Below are positions 1-10,061 of a stretch of 64,000 nucleotides of DNA, piece by piece. Position numbers and translations under genes: made by a program. This stretch comes from Pleodorina starrii. Taxonomy: Eukaryota > Chlorophyta > Chlorophyceae > Chlamydomonadales > Volvocaceae. The DNA lies in assembly GCA_030267565.1 (NCBI GenBank), contig BRXU01000082.1, positions 1 to 64,000 of the forward strand, in the 5' to 3' direction. Below the pieces are notes generated by a model. It was not told the DNA's origin, did not search any database, and saw only the letters and a program-made list of their open reading frames with translations. The first letter of the stretch is position 1, and every line of letters starts with the position of its first letter.

Positions 1-1
1 G

Positions 2-1027
2 GCAGCTCACGGCCCGCCGCCCCAGCTGGCCGCCCACAGCCCCACAGCGCAGGCCGCCAGCCCTCCACACCAGCCCCCGCCGGGCCCCAGCACTGCCCCG
101 GGCCTGGGACTGCCGACCGCGGAGCTCGACGTGCTGCGGGCCGCTAGCTTGATCACAGCCACGCCCAGCCAGTGGGTCCCCCCCGCAGACACCCTTGCGG
201 CTGGGTACCACGACCAGTTCGTGGACTACTTCGCGACATGCCCCCACCCCGCCTGCTCGTCCATCGCCTTCCAGGCGGTTCTGCGAAAGCTCTTCATCCG
301 CCACCACCCCCGACTGGAGTCTCCGGAGCTCGTCGATCCCCGCCCCGTCGTGGTCGCCTTCTGCCGCCGGGCACTGCACCAGCTGGACCTGTCGCCCCCA
401 GCGCCCCTCGGCGCAATGGAACTGGACGCCCTCCTCCTGCGCGAGAACCACAGCTATCTGTCCCCACGGTGCCCGCATGTGCAGCCCGAGGTGCTGGCAG
501 CGGCCCAATCCGCCCTGGAGCCCGCCCTCCAAGCTCAGACCGGCAATCGCAGCTCTGCCGGCGCATTTCTGAAGGTCTAACACGACCATCTGCGCTCCCT
601 GGCCCCATTCCTATTTTTTTTTTCTGCGAGGGACGTTACAAGGACTGGGAAAGCGAAGCCCAACGGGCAAGCCGAGCAAGACCGGCAAGCCACAACAGCC
701 TGGCAAGAAGCCCAAAAAACCACCGCAAGGAGCCGAGGAGAGAGAAAAAGCCAAGCAACGCCTAAACTCGCAGACAGGACAGGGACATGGACGGGGGCAG
801 CAAGGGGCCAGGAGCCACTGCTGCACGGGCGGCACACACGGCCACCCCTACCTCCAAGACACCGAGGAGGGAACTGAAACCAACACCTGCCGGGCCTGCA
901 CCCCACCCCCGGGCACGTGCGCTCCTTCATCGTCGCTGCTCTGGGCCAACTGCAGCAGGCCCGAACCCAAATCGCCCGCCACGACGGCCGCCCCTCCCGA
1001 CGGGCGGCGCGTGGCGCGCAGCCATGA
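2..1027 (+). pseudogene. LINE A1 ORF1, 3' part, broken
   Basis: The C-terminal half of LINE ORF1, matching residues of the intact 834-codon ORF1 of A2. Relative to A2 it has a nonsense change (TAC to TAA) at 578-580, followed at 613 by insertion of a truncated LINE. After the insertion the frame resumes at about 890 and ends at the TGA at 1025-1027, which overlaps the ORF2 ATG. The protein is rich in Pro, Ala, Gln and Ser. No RNA-binding motif is obvious to me; ORF1 proteins of LINEs usually bind the element RNA. Confidence 0.8.
613..889 (-). mobile_element. 5'-truncated LINE insertion (3' UTR only) in A1 ORF1
   Basis: A T-run at 613-622 is followed by the reverse complement of the last ~265 bp of the LINE 3' UTR, starting with the family terminus CTGCGAGGGACG. 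The host sequence resumes at 890 exactly where it left off, as A2 shows. It is a severely 5'-truncated copy inserted on the minus strand. A target duplication of at most three bases (CCT) can be seen. Confidence 0.9.
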
Positions 1028-1271
1028 GGACCGACGGGACCGCGCCCACCTTCAAGCTCCTGACCGTAAACGTCAATGGGCTTGGGCGGGCGCGAGCCTC
1101 CAGGCTGCTCTGCTACCAGCAGCAGGTCGCAGGCAACCCGGCTGTCACCTTCGTACAGGAGGCGAAACTGGGCAGCAAAGCAGCACTGCAGTCAGTTTTA
1201 CAACGAGGCAGCGGCCCGGGGGCCCCGTGGCGGGGCAAATGGGGTTACAGCCCGGGGACGGACCTCAGCTG

Positions 1272-1290
1272 TTTTTTTTTTTTTTTTTTT
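1272..1290 (-). mobile_element. Poly(T)-only insertion in ORF2
   Basis: Nineteen T residues sit where intact A2 has a short G-run (CTGTGGGGCAGC). No LINE or SINE body accompanies them and two G residues of the target are lost. The simplest reading is an insertion that copied only the poly(A) tail of a transcript. Confidence 0.7.
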
Positions 1291-2307
1291 GGCAGCCATC
1301 CTGGCGCGGCCAGGGATCAGCCTGCCGGGCTGTGTGCAGCACCCGTACACCTCGGACACTGCCGGCCGTGTCTGCTGCTGGGACTGGGATGTCCTCCACC
1401 TTCGCCTACGCCTCCTATGCATCTACGCCCCGTCGGTGGCCGCCAGCCGCCCAGAGTTCTTCCAAAGCCTGCAGCCATACCTCGAGACAGACCGCCACAT
1501 TCTGCTTGGAGGGGACCTTAACTGCGTCCTGCATGCGGGTGACGAGGCCCAACCGTCTGCCCATCGGGCCGGCGGGAGGCCTGCACTGCAGGCCCTGGTC
1601 CACGGGGCCAATCTGGTCGACCCCTGGCTGTCTTCCGGCGTGGGGGGGGGCTTCACTCACCCGGCATCACCAACTCGACCGCCGGTGGCACGCCTGGACC
1701 GCTGGCTCATTAGCCACCCTCTGCAGCAGTACGTGACAGCTGTTCGGGTGGTGCCAGGCGCCCCGGGGGATCATCATGGGGTGCTCTTGGAGCTGGCGCT
1801 GCCAGGGCTCCCCACCCTCGGCCGCAGCAGCTGGGCGTTCCCCACGTACCTGCTGTACCACCCCAGCCTGCTGCCCCGCCTGCAGTCGGCAGTGGAGCTG
1901 GCAATCCAGGCCGTCCAGCAGCAAGACGCCGCTGCTGACCCACGTGAGGTGTGGGAATGTCTGAAAGGTCGCCTCCGCAGTGCAGCCGATCACCTCCACA
2001 GACAGCACCTGACGGACCAGGCCGCCAGCCTGAGGGCGGCCAAACACGCTGCGTGTGCAGCCCTGGCAGCCATGCAGCATGCTATGCCCGGGCCCGACGC
2101 CGGCGCCTTGGCAGCACAGGCCTGCAGCCAGCTCACCACGGCAGTCAAACAGGCCGCCATCCGCCGCACAGCAGCGCTGGACGCCGCGTACACGCAGCAT
2201 GGCGACAAGGGCACCGGCTGGTTCCACCAGCTCGGACGCGAGGTGCGCACCCGGGAGCCAGTCACCCACCTCTCAGTCCCGGGTCAGCCCCTCCCGGTTC
2301 CGCTAAG

Positions 2308-2330
2308 TTTTTTTTTTTTTTTTAATTCCG
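2308..2330 (-). mobile_element. Ultra-short SINE insertion: T-run plus AATTCCG
   Basis: Between the target sequences CCGCTAAG and TGACCCGGG lie about 16 T and then AATTCCG. These seven bases equal the 3' terminal bases of the SINE at 14380-14799 in the same orientation. It is a SINE copy truncated almost to its tail, and it shifts the ORF2 frame of A1. Confidence 0.75.
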
Positions 2331-3057
2331 TGACCCGGGTGCGGCCGCCGCTATCACAGCCGCGGCCCACGCCATGTACAGCAGTGACAGCCCCACGGGT
2401 CTGTTCCGGGTGGAGCAGGTGGACCTGACAGCCCAAGACCAGCTCCTGCAGCACCTCCGCCGCCGGCTCCCCCAGCCCCTCAGGGAAGCTGCCGACGCAG
2501 CCCCAGCCGCCGGCGAGCTGCAGCTGGACGAACTTGCGGCTGCTCTGTCGTCCTGTCTGAATGGCACCGCCCCTGGCTCGGACGGCCTGCCTTATGAGGT
2601 GTACCGGGTGCTGTGGCCGCTGCTGGGCCCGCTGCTTTTTTTTTTTTTTCTGCGAGGGACGTTACAAGGACTGGGAAAGCGAAGCCCAACGGGCAAGCCG
2701 AGCAAGACCGGCAAGCCGCAACAGCCTGGCAAGAAGCCCAAAAAACCACCGCAAGGAGCCAAGGAGAGAGAAAAAGCCAAGCAACGCCTAAACTCGCAGA
2801 CAGGACAGGGACAGGGACGGGGGCAGCAAGGGGCCAGGAGCCACTGCTGCACGGGCGGCACACACGGCCACCCCTACCTCCAAGACACCGAGGAGGGAAC
2901 TGAAACCAACACCAGGGCCCAACATGTAACGCCGAGGTTACAGGTGCCGTACAAACGGCTAGCATAAACCCTAAGAAAGGCGTCGCACAGCATCTCGAGT
3001 AGCCTTTGCTCCGCCCAATCATGACAGTGGTATCCTCGTATCCAGGTTACCTTTGCG

Positions 3058-5370
3058 ATGTCTTCTCACTCCAAGGAGACGGGCGAGCTCGCGGCCGCGC
3101 CGCGCGCCGCCGCCGATGAGTCGGCTGAGGTCGCCGACCTCAACCCCGCTCCGGTGAGGCCCATCAAAAAGAAGAAGGGCAAAAAGCAGATCAAAAAGCA
3201 AACCATTGGTTCGCTTTACGCTAAGACCCGAGCGAGGGTCAAGTCCAGTCGCGTGATCGCCGACGATCACAAGCATAGTCCCGCTAGGCGGGCCAAAGCC
3301 GTTCCTAAGAAACATATTCGCTTCTCTGATGATGGCAATATTCTTTCGGACGACCCACAGGAGGCCTCCGAGTTGGCCAACGCTGTTAAGGAGCTCGGCC
3401 TGGCCGATAACCAGGCCGCTGAGGGTCAGGAGACCCACACCGTCGCTGAGCTCATGGCGATGGTGAAGAAGCTCCTCGTGCAGCAGGACAACAATGCCAG
3501 GGAGATCAAGAAGCTGAAGGAGAAGCGGCGCAAGGACGCCGAAGCCCGCCAGCGCTGCAAGCGCAAGGCGGACAAATCGGCTCCAACTACCTCGGCATCA
3601 GCCTCGTCCATCGTGTCGGACTCCGCTGAGACCGCCAGCAGCTCGTCCTCGTCGCAGGACGGCAAGGCCAAGCGCTCCCAGAAGGAGCGGCGCAAGGCTT
3701 CGAAGCTGGCCAAGCGGGCGCAGCGGCAGGCGGAGCGCGAGTTCGACGCGCTGCTAAAGGACCAGCAGGCATGGAACGCGGGGCCGGGCCAGGAGGAGGC
3801 TCGCCGCCGGGCGGCGAGCCCAGCTCGCCGCCAGGGCGGGAGCGACCGCGGGGAGCAGCTTCCCGACGGACAGCAGCCGGCCGGCAACAACGTGCAGCAG
3901 CCGCCCCAGAACGCAGCGCCCAGCAACGGCGCCGCGGCTCAGGCGGGCGGCGTGCAGCAGCAGGCGGCTGCGGGCTCCCCCGGGGAGGGCTCCGCGCCCG
4001 AGCAGCCGCGGTACCCCACCACCCGCGGCCTGTACGCCGCCCAGATCAGGGAGATCCGTCCCCTCGCCGTCCGCGACATTTGGCGGATGGCCGACCTGCT
4101 GTACGACACGACGTTCAGCGACGCGTTCAGGTTGATCTGGGAATCGGTGGTGGAGGGACTCCGGCAGTCCGGCATCCACGGCAAGCCGGACGACGAGTTC
4201 GTTACCTGGGCACGCAAGGAGACGTTCCGGGCCCTGGACAACCGGAAGCAGGCGCACCAGAGCGCACAGAGCGGCCCAGGGCCCAGCAACGGCGCTCCGC
4301 GGCCGGCCGTCTCTTACCTGCAGGCGGCCGCGGCGGCGAACCCGGACATGCCGCCGGCGGTGTTCTTCGAGCCCAGGTTGCAGCAGCAGCCACTGGAGCA
4401 GCAGCCGGCCGCGGGCCACGCCGCAGCTCCGGCGGCGCAGCTGCCGTTGCCGCCCAACTACGCCCATGTGGCGGGGCGCGCCCAGGCTTCCGGCAACATG
4501 AACGGCACCCACAGTGAGGTGGGCTCGGGTCGAAAATTGCCTGTCCCTGTTAAGTTCCACGGGAAAACCGACACGCACATCTCGTGCACACAGACATGGT
4601 TTGATTCCCTCGTTCAATACATGGAAACTAGCGGGCTGGCACCGACTCAGCACTTCGTTTTCTGGTTGACGGGAAAAGCGCAGGAGTGGGGCCAGGCATT
4701 ACTAAAGTCGTACACCGACAAAAATGAGGTCCTCACTTTGCCTGCATTGCGAGCTGCATTCCTTTTGCAATATGGGGATGTGCGCCGTCATACCGAGCAA
4801 GAAGTGCGCGACCGTTTGTTTGCCGGGGAGCATAACATGAAATCTAGCGAACGCGTGCAAGAGTACACGCAGCGTTTCCGCGATATTATTCGAGATGCGC
4901 GTAGCATGACGCAAGTAGAAATGGTCACTTGGTACGTGCACGGCCTTCCTCCGTCGATGCGCAAATGGTGCGCTACCGACGCAGCCGGTCGCGACTGGAA
5001 ACGCCTGGATGACTTAATTGAGTTCGCCCTGGGACAGGAAATCCGGATGCGAGTTGCTAACTTGAAATCCGCGAACTTAAATTTTGTTTCCACCCCCCGT
5101 AACAAACTGTCCAAAAAACAGGACCGCCAGCAAAAGCGGCCGCCAATTAACTGCCGCGACTGTGGGCTCTTGAGAGATGACATCAAGGCCCATAAGGCGA
5201 GCGGCGAATGCGACCGCGTTCTTCAAATCGCGGGCAAGCCGCCGCGGTTTAACCACAACGAGCGGAAGGGAGGCCGCGGTGGCGGCCGGTTCGGCAACGG
5301 GGGCGGGCGCGGTGGTGGCCGGGGAGGCCGAGGCCAGAGTCGGCAGGACCCATCCCAGATGCAGGAGTGA
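3058..5370 (+). CDS. gag: Gag polyprotein of the gypsy element
   Basis: 770 codons from the first ATG after the leader. The N-terminal third is highly charged (Lys/Arg-rich, likely coiled) and the middle is Gln/Pro/Ala-rich. Residues ~500-645 are a typical retrotransposon gag domain (WFDSLVQYME, FWLTGKAQEW, YTQRFRDIIRDA). A Cys/His cluster begins at residue 699 (CRDCGLL, then H and C; spacing wider than a classic CCHC knuckle). The C-terminus is an RGG-type glycine/arginine tract suited to nucleic-acid binding. Gag forms the particle that packages element RNA. It ends in TGA at 5368-5370, and the same frame stays open into pol. Confidence 0.93.
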   Translation: MSSHSKETGELAAAPRAAADESAEVADLNPAPVRPIKKKKGKKQIKKQTIGSLYAKTRARVKSSRVIADDHKHSPARRAKAVPKKHIRFSDDGNILSDDPQEASELANAVKELGLADNQAAEGQETHTVAELMAMVKKLLVQQDNNAREIKKLKEKRRKDAEARQRCKRKADKSAPTTSASASSIVSDSAETASSSSSSQDGKAKRSQKERRKASKLAKRAQRQAEREFDALLKDQQAWNAGPGQEEARRRAASPARRQGGSDRGEQLPDGQQPAGNNVQQPPQNAAPSNGAAAQAGGVQQQAAAGSPGEGSAPEQPRYPTTRGLYAAQIREIRPLAVRDIWRMADLLYDTTFSDAFRLIWESVVEGLRQSGIHGKPDDEFVTWARKETFRALDNRKQAHQSAQSGPGPSNGAPRPAVSYLQAAAAANPDMPPAVFFEPRLQQQPLEQQPAAGHAAAPAAQLPLPPNYAHVAGRAQASGNMNGTHSEVGSGRKLPVPVKFHGKTDTHISCTQTWFDSLVQYMETSGLAPTQHFVFWLTGKAQEWGQALLKSYTDKNEVLTLPALRAAFLLQYGDVRRHTEQEVRDRLFAGEHNMKSSERVQEYTQRFRDIIRDARSMTQVEMVTWYVHGLPPSMRKWCATDAAGRDWKRLDDLIEFALGQEIRMRVANLKSANLNFVSTPRNKLSKKQDRQQKRPPINCRDCGLLRDDIKAHKASGECDRVLQIAGKPPRFNHNERKGGRGGGRFGNGGGRGGGRGGRGQSRQDPSQMQE

Positions 5371-5423
5371 GGGTCCGGCAAGCGTGAAGGGAGAGCGGCG
5401 GGTTCAGACGAACCTAAGCTTGC
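5368..5423 (+). promoter_or_regulatory. Candidate gag-pol stop-codon readthrough signal
   Basis: Gag and pol share one frame, separated by a single TGA (5368-5370). After a 7-nt spacer comes a stem GCAAGC (5378-5383) with GCTTGC (5418-5423), enclosing a hairpin GGTTC-AGAC-GAACC (5401-5414). A stem 7-8 nt past a stop is the arrangement known for gammaretroviral readthrough. A CGA-to-TGA decay mutation could look the same, so the function is inferred. Confidence 0.5.
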
Positions 5424-8400
5424 GGCGGTGTTGGCGCGTGAAACCTCTGAGGATGGGGTGCCACAGACCGTGCAAGCTGTAGCCGACACGAGTGATTTGC
5501 TTCCGCCACCGCCGCAAGGCGAATTTTCGGATCGTATGTTTTCGTTGGATGAATTTCGACGGATTGAGGGTGAACTGGAGAAGAAGTTCACATACGATGC
5601 CGCGGCGAACAATGACGGCAGTAATAGCTTGTGTAACCGCTTTGCCTGTCCTGAACGTTCCTTCTTCGACCAAGATGTCTCGGGGGAAATCGTTTGGGCT
5701 CACCCTCCCTATACTCAAATCCGGGAATGGCAGCAGCATTACACCAAGTGCAAAGCAAAAGCACCGAGCAGTACGGCAGCGATGTTTGTCGCGCCTCAAT
5801 GGCCGCATGTTGAGCAATTTTTTCGAGCAGCGGGATATAGGCTTTATAAAACCTACGCTCCGGGCTCAAAGTTGCTTTCGGTTCCTGACGCAGAGGGAGT
5901 GCGAAAGGAATTGCCAGAAAGCTTATGGCCGATTCAACTCTGGTGGGATCCACCAACCGAATCAGCGAAGCTCAACGTACTGCGACCAGGAAGCTCTTAC
6001 ACAATGACTTTCGACGGATACGCGGAAGCAAAACCCGTAAATATTCTCGTCGACAGCGGTGCTTGTTGCAACGGGTTAGCGCACGGCTTCGTCGATCAAA
6101 CGACCGTTAAACAGCTAGTCCTCAGGGTTCGTTCGTCACGCATATCCTCCGTACGGGTTGCGTCAGGCGAAACGACCAGACTTCTCGGAGAAGTCAGACT
6201 GCGCTTGCGAATTGGAAAACACACGGAGCGGATTACTCTGCTCGTGCTGAAAGAGGGCGTCCCAGGGGTGCAAATTATTCTGAGCACAGACTGGCTCAAG
6301 CTTAGGCAAGCCAAGCTCGACTACAGCAAGGACACCCTCACAATTTCGCACAACGGCGCAAACCTCACCCTCACCCCGCAGTATGCCCAGCACGGGGCGG
6401 AAGGCTCCGACTTTGGAGACCCGTGGCTTAATGTGGCATTACCTCAGCTGTCAGAATCAGCTACCAACATACTCTCGGCAAAACAAGCAGCCAAGAGTAT
6501 TGCACGAGGAGCGCGCAGTTATCTCATGATAGTGCGCAAGGAGCCGACGTCCAACGGCGATGCAACGCTCGCCGCAGCAGTCCAGAGCACACCGGGCAGT
6601 GCTCCCGACGACCTGGCACCGGACCAGGATATACAGGCGCTAATTGATGAATACAAGGACGTTTTTGAAAAGCTCCAAGGACTGCCGCCAGACCGCGGTA
6701 TTGGTCACACAATTCCTCTCGTGCCGAACGCGGAACCGCCAGCCAAGCGTATGTACAGGCTTTCACCAAATGAAATGCAAGAGGTACGAAAACAGGTCAC
6801 AGATCTTCTGGCGAAAGGTTTCATTGAGCCCTCCAATTCTCCCTTTGGGGCGCCAATCCTATTCGTCCAGAAACCAAACGGCGAGCTCCGTTTGTGCCTT
6901 GACTTCCGGGCGTTAAATAAGCTCACGGTGAAACGGCGGTATCCCATGCCTAACATCACTGAAATTTTCGATACGCTACAAGGTGCGCGAGTGTTTTCCT
7001 CGCTTGACCTCCAGCAAGGCTATTATCAGATCCGAATTACTGATAAAGACGTCGAGAAGACTGGCTTTATCGCTCCGGGAATGGGTCAATACCAATTCAG
7101 GGTGCTTTGCTTTGGACTGACCAACGCGCCTGCAACATTTCAGTCAGTGATGAATGGCATATTTGCTAAGCATATCGGCAAATTCGTGCTGGTATACTTA
7201 GACGACATCCTGGTGTTCAGCAAAACACCGGAAGAGCATGTACAGCACCTTCGTACCGTGCTTCAACTGCTCAGAGAGCACCAGTTCAAGGCAAAGCTGT
7301 CCAAATGTGAATTCAACAAGCCACAGTTGAAATTCCTCGGCCACATTGTGAGCCGCGAAGGTCTGAAAGTCGACGATTCTAAAATCGCAACAGTACAAAA
7401 TTGGCCTGTTCCCAAAGATGTTCGCAAATTGCGCGAATTCCTAGGCCTTGCCAACTATTTCAGACGCTTCATACAGGGGTATTCGGGGCTGGCATCGCCC
7501 TTGACAGCTTTAACCAGTGTGAAAGTGCCCTTCATCTGGTCGCCCAAATGCCAAGCTGCATTTGATGGCATCAAATTCGCCTTGAGCAACGCACCTGTCC
7601 TCGCCCTACCACAGCTCGACAAACCTTTCGAGGTCTGGTCCGACGCGTCGGTTAACGGAACGGGCGCCGTACTTATGCAGAACGGCCACCCCGTAGCCTA
7701 CACTAGTAAGAAATTTACTAGTGCAGAATACAACTACACGACCACGGATCAGGAATGCCTTGGAGTAATTCACGCACTCCAAGAGTGGCGCTGTTACCTA
7801 GAGGGAAGTGAATTTCTTCTGTTGACCGATCACAACCCCCTGGTGTATTTGCATGAGCAGCGCGGAGCTGGCTTGCTGTCGCGGAGACAAGCAAGGTGGA
7901 TGGAGTACTTACAGCGCTTCAGTGGCATGAAGTGGGAGTACCGTCCGGGTCGAACAAACGTGGCAGACCCACTAAGCAGGGTACATGAGGCCGTGCTATC
8001 GGTGCTTGCCACTGCGCTTACGGGTAGCGACATTGGCAGACTCATTCGTGAGGGATATGCTGGAGATCCCTGGTTTAAGAAACCGAAGGCAGCACGGTTG
8101 CAGTTAAAACGAAAGGACGGGTTCTGGTACCACGGTAACCAGATAGTCGTACCCAATGTCCCACAGCTGCGCACGCAAATCCTGAGGGAGTACCATGACA
8201 CTCCGTTCAGTGGGCATCCCGGTGCACACCGCACCCAAGACGCGATCGCAAAACGGTTCTGGTGGCCTGGTCTCCACACAGACGTGCAACAGTATGTTGC
8301 TTCCTGCCCAAAGTGCCAGCGCAACAAACCCCTTAATCAGAAGCCGGGGGGTCTACTGCAACCTCTCCCGATCCCGCAGGGAGTGTGGGAAAGCGTATCA

Positions 8401-9612
8401 ATGGATCTGATTACACAGCTGCCAACCACGCAAGATGGGCACGACGCGATTGTAGTGTTTGTGGACCGGCTCAGCAAGATGACCCACTTTGCTGCCACAC
8501 ACACATCCGTCACAGCAGAAGACTTGGCGCACCTGTTCGTGTCAACTGTCTTCAAGCAACACGGTTTACCCAAAAACATTGTTTCGGACCGTGATCCTCG
8601 GTTTACGAGCAAGTTTTGGACAGAAGTAACACGCCTACTTGGTACTCAACTTTACATGAGCACGGCGTTTCATCCACAAACCGATGGCCAGACGGAACGG
8701 ATGAACCGTCTCCTCGAGGAGACGCTACGGCACTACATTTCCCCGTTGCAAGACGACTGGGACAAACATCTACCGCTTGTTGAGTTTGCCATAAACAGCT
8801 CCAAGCAGGTATCGATAGGCACAACTCCGTTCATGCTGAATGGTGGACGACAGCCACGCACCCCGGCTGATCTCCAATTGCCTACCAAAGTGCCGGCTGC
8901 CGCATCTTTTGAGTCCAACTTACGCGAACGACTCGCGAAGGCAAAGGCGTGCCTGCAAGCTGCGCAGGAACGACAAAAGACGTTCGCTGACCGCCGCCGG
9001 AAGGTGGTCGCGTTCGCCGAGGGTCAAGAAGTGTTGCTCCACACCAAGAACATTACGTTCAAAACCCCTGGAACGCGCAAGCTCATGCCGCGCTACATCG
9101 GGCCGTTTCGCATTCTGAAAATGGTTACCCCGGTAGCAGCGAAGCTAGACTTGCCTCCTGAGATGCGCGTACACCCAGTGTTTCACGTTTCGCTTTTGCG
9201 ACACTACAAGTCGGACGGCAGAACACCCCCACCGCCAGCCTTCAATCTAGGCGGCGAAGACTATTGGGCGATTGAGGCCATTGTGGATCACAAAGACGTT
9301 CCTATCGGTCGCGGCAAGCACCGGCGGGAATACTTTGTCAAATGGCACGGCTTTCCAGCTACGGATAACAGCTGGGAGCCTGAAGCGAATCTTCGCGAGT
9401 CCGCACCCGTGGAACACGAGCTGGAGGCATATGAAACAACACTCCCAGAGGCGCAGCGCAAGGGAACGCGCCATGCGACCCTCTTGGATGAGTACAAAAG
9501 CTGCAGGAATGCACCTGCCCAGCCCCAACCCCAAACCCAAAAGCGGCACATTCCCGAACAAGAACAGCCGAACCAACCGCTTCGACGGTCCAAACGGCTG
9601 AAAAGAAGATAA
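5371..9612 (+). CDS. pol: Pol polyprotein: MTase-like, protease, RT, RNase H, integrase, chromodomain
   Basis: An open frame continues gag past its TGA; no ATG occurs until 5536, so synthesis by readthrough is likely. In order: a segment with AHPPY (5698-5712) resembling the NPPY box of N6-adenine methyltransferases; aspartic protease (VDSGACC, Asp at 6052); RT with LCLDFRALN near 6895 and YLDD at 7195-7206; RNase H (WSDAS near 7636); integrase HHCC zinc finger (8203-8330) and catalytic D, D, E near 8404, 8587 and 8695; C-terminal chromodomain ~9256-9410 (EYFVKWHGF, SWEPEANL). The chromodomain probably steers integration to marked chromatin. All domains appear open, so the copy could be young. 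Confidence 0.94.
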   Translation, partial: GSGKREGRAAGSDEPKLAAVLARETSEDGVPQTVQAVADTSDLLPPPPQGEFSDRMFSLDEFRRIEGELEKKFTYDAAANNDGSNSLCNRFACPERSFFDQDVSGEIVWAHPPYTQIREWQQHYTKCKAKAPSSTAAMFVAPQWPHVEQFFRAAGYRLYKTYAPGSKLLSVPDAEGVRKELPESLWPIQLWWDPPTESAKLNVLRPGSSYTMTFDGYAEAKPVNILVDSGACCNGLAHGFVDQTTVKQLVLRVRSSRISSVRVASGETTRLLGEVRLRLRIGKHTERITLLVLKEGVPGVQIILSTDWLKLRQAKLDYSKDTLTISHNGANLTLTPQYAQHGAEGSDFGDPWLNVALPQLSESATNILSAKQAAKSIARGARSYLMIVRKEPTSNGDATLAAAVQSTPGSAPDDLAPDQDIQALIDEYKDVFEKLQGLPPDRGIGHTIPLVPNAEPPAKRMYRLSPNEMQEVRKQVTDLLAKGFIEPSNSPFGAPILFVQKPNGELRLCLDFRALNKLTVKRRYPMPNITEIFDTLQGARVFSSLDLQQGYYQIRITDKDVEKTGFIAPGMGQYQFRVLCFGLTNAPATFQSVMNGIFAKHIGKFVLVYLDDILVFSKTPEEHVQHLRTVLQLLREHQFKAKLSKCEFNKPQLKFLGHIVSREGLKVDDSKIATVQNWPVPKDVRKLREFLGLANYFRRFIQGYSGLASPLTALTSVKVPFIWSPKCQAAFDGIKFALSNAPVLALPQLDKPFEVWSDASVNGTGAVLMQNGHPVAYTSKKFTSAEYNYTTTDQECLGVIHALQEWRCYLEGSEFLLLTDHNPLVYLHEQRGAGLLSRRQARWMEYLQRFSGMKWEYRPGRTNVADPLSRVHEAVLSVLATALTGSDIGRLIREGYAGDPWFKKPKAARLQLKRKDGFWYHGNQIVVPNVPQLRTQILREYHDTPFSGHPGAHRTQDAIAKRFWWPGLHTDVQQYVASCPKCQRNKPLNQKPGGLLQPLPIPQGVWESVSMDLITQLPTTQDGHDAIVVFVDRLSKMTHFAATHTSVTAEDLAHLFVSTVFKQHGLPKNIVSDRDPRFTSKFWTEVTRLLGTQLYMSTAFHPQTDGQTERMNRLLEETLRHYISPLQDDWDKHLPLVEFAINSSKQVSIGTTPFMLNGGRQPRTPADLQLPTKVPAAASFESNLRERLAKAKACLQAAQERQKTFADRRRKVVAFAEGQEVLLHTKNITFKTPGTRKLMPRYIGPFRILKMVTPVAAKLDLPPEMRVHPVFHVSLLRHYKSDGRTPPPPAFNLGGEDYWAIEAIVDHKDVPIGRGKHRREYFVKWHGFPATDNSWEPEANLRESAPVEHELEAYETTLPEAQRKGTRHATLLDEYKSCRNAPAQPQPQTQKRHIPEQEQPNQPLRRSKRLKRR

Positions 9613-9659
9613 ATCCGTACTACGGAGCTCTCGGGACGCTCGCTTCAGAGGGGGGGGAA

Positions 9660-10061
9660 TGTAAGACGGGGATTCCGGACTTAGCGCGACGCGCGGGTCC
9701 GACCCGTTGGTCACGTAACAACGTGAACCTTCAAAGTAACAGAATCAGACATATTAATAATAAATATTAATACAGTCCAAAGACTAGTGTGGTGTGTCAC
9801 TAGTTGGAGGAGTTCTCAGAGAGAACACAGAAGATACTTGATCTGTCGTATCACGATACGGCACGCGGCTTGGCGAGGGCCGTGAAGTAGAAAAGCTCGT
9901 CGGGCTAGGGCATGGTGCCATTGCTTACACACTGCGGTCCAGGTTCAATACCTGGCTAGGCCCATACTTCCGTTTACATCTCACTCGCTTAAGGTATAAA
10001 GATCCACGCTTCCGCACAGGTCTGCCACTCGGCAGCCTAAGATAGAATCTCATTCATTACA
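9660..10061 (+). repeat. 3' LTR of the gypsy element
   Basis: It begins TGTAAGACGG directly after the polypurine tract and ends CATTACA against the target duplication; 402 bp. It contains AATAAA at 9759-9764 in an AT-rich stretch and TATAAA at 9995-10000. It also contains a tRNA-B-box-like GGTTCAATACC near 9943. No partner LTR is seen at the 5' end. Confidence 0.85.

Larger units (their letters stand above)
1024..2635 (+). pseudogene. LINE A1 ORF2, endonuclease and start of RT
   Basis: ORF2 opens at the ATG at 1024, inside the ORF1 stop (ATGA). The first ~250 codons are an apurinic-type endonuclease: VNVNGL, FVQEAKLG, GGDLNCVL, RLDRWLIS and a final DHHGV box are all visible. RT begins at about 2560 with the PGSDGLPYE motif. 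Two T-rich insertions (1272-1290 and 2308-2330) shift the frame and a full LINE interrupts at 2636. In the family the endonuclease nicks the target and RT copies the element RNA from that nick. It is non-functional here. Confidence 0.85.
2924..10061 (+). mobile_element. Ty3/gypsy chromovirus-type LTR retrotransposon
   Basis: The element is flanked by an exact 5-bp duplication CAACA (2919-2923 and 10062-10066). The empty site is visible in the LINE 3' UTR copy near 48370. Order: short 5' leader, gag, UGA, pol (methyltransferase-like segment, protease, RT, RNase H, integrase, chromodomain), polypurine tract AGAGGGGGGGG and 3' LTR 9660-10061. The ends are TGTAA and TTACA. A tRNA-type primer site may begin at TGGTATC near 3031. 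A 5' LTR matching the 3' LTR is missing: only ~134 bp precede the gag ATG. Confidence 0.93.

Noticed and set aside
5368..5370. UGA reassigned to an amino acid in this genome
   Set aside because: LINE ORF1 and ORF2 both end in TGA at their natural ends in several copies, so UGA acts as a stop here.
9907..9966. tRNA-like sequence with GGTTCAATACC in the 3' LTR
   Set aside because: A T-arm and a near-match acceptor stem can be drawn, but only ~14 nt lie between the D-like and T arms, too few for an anticodon arm.
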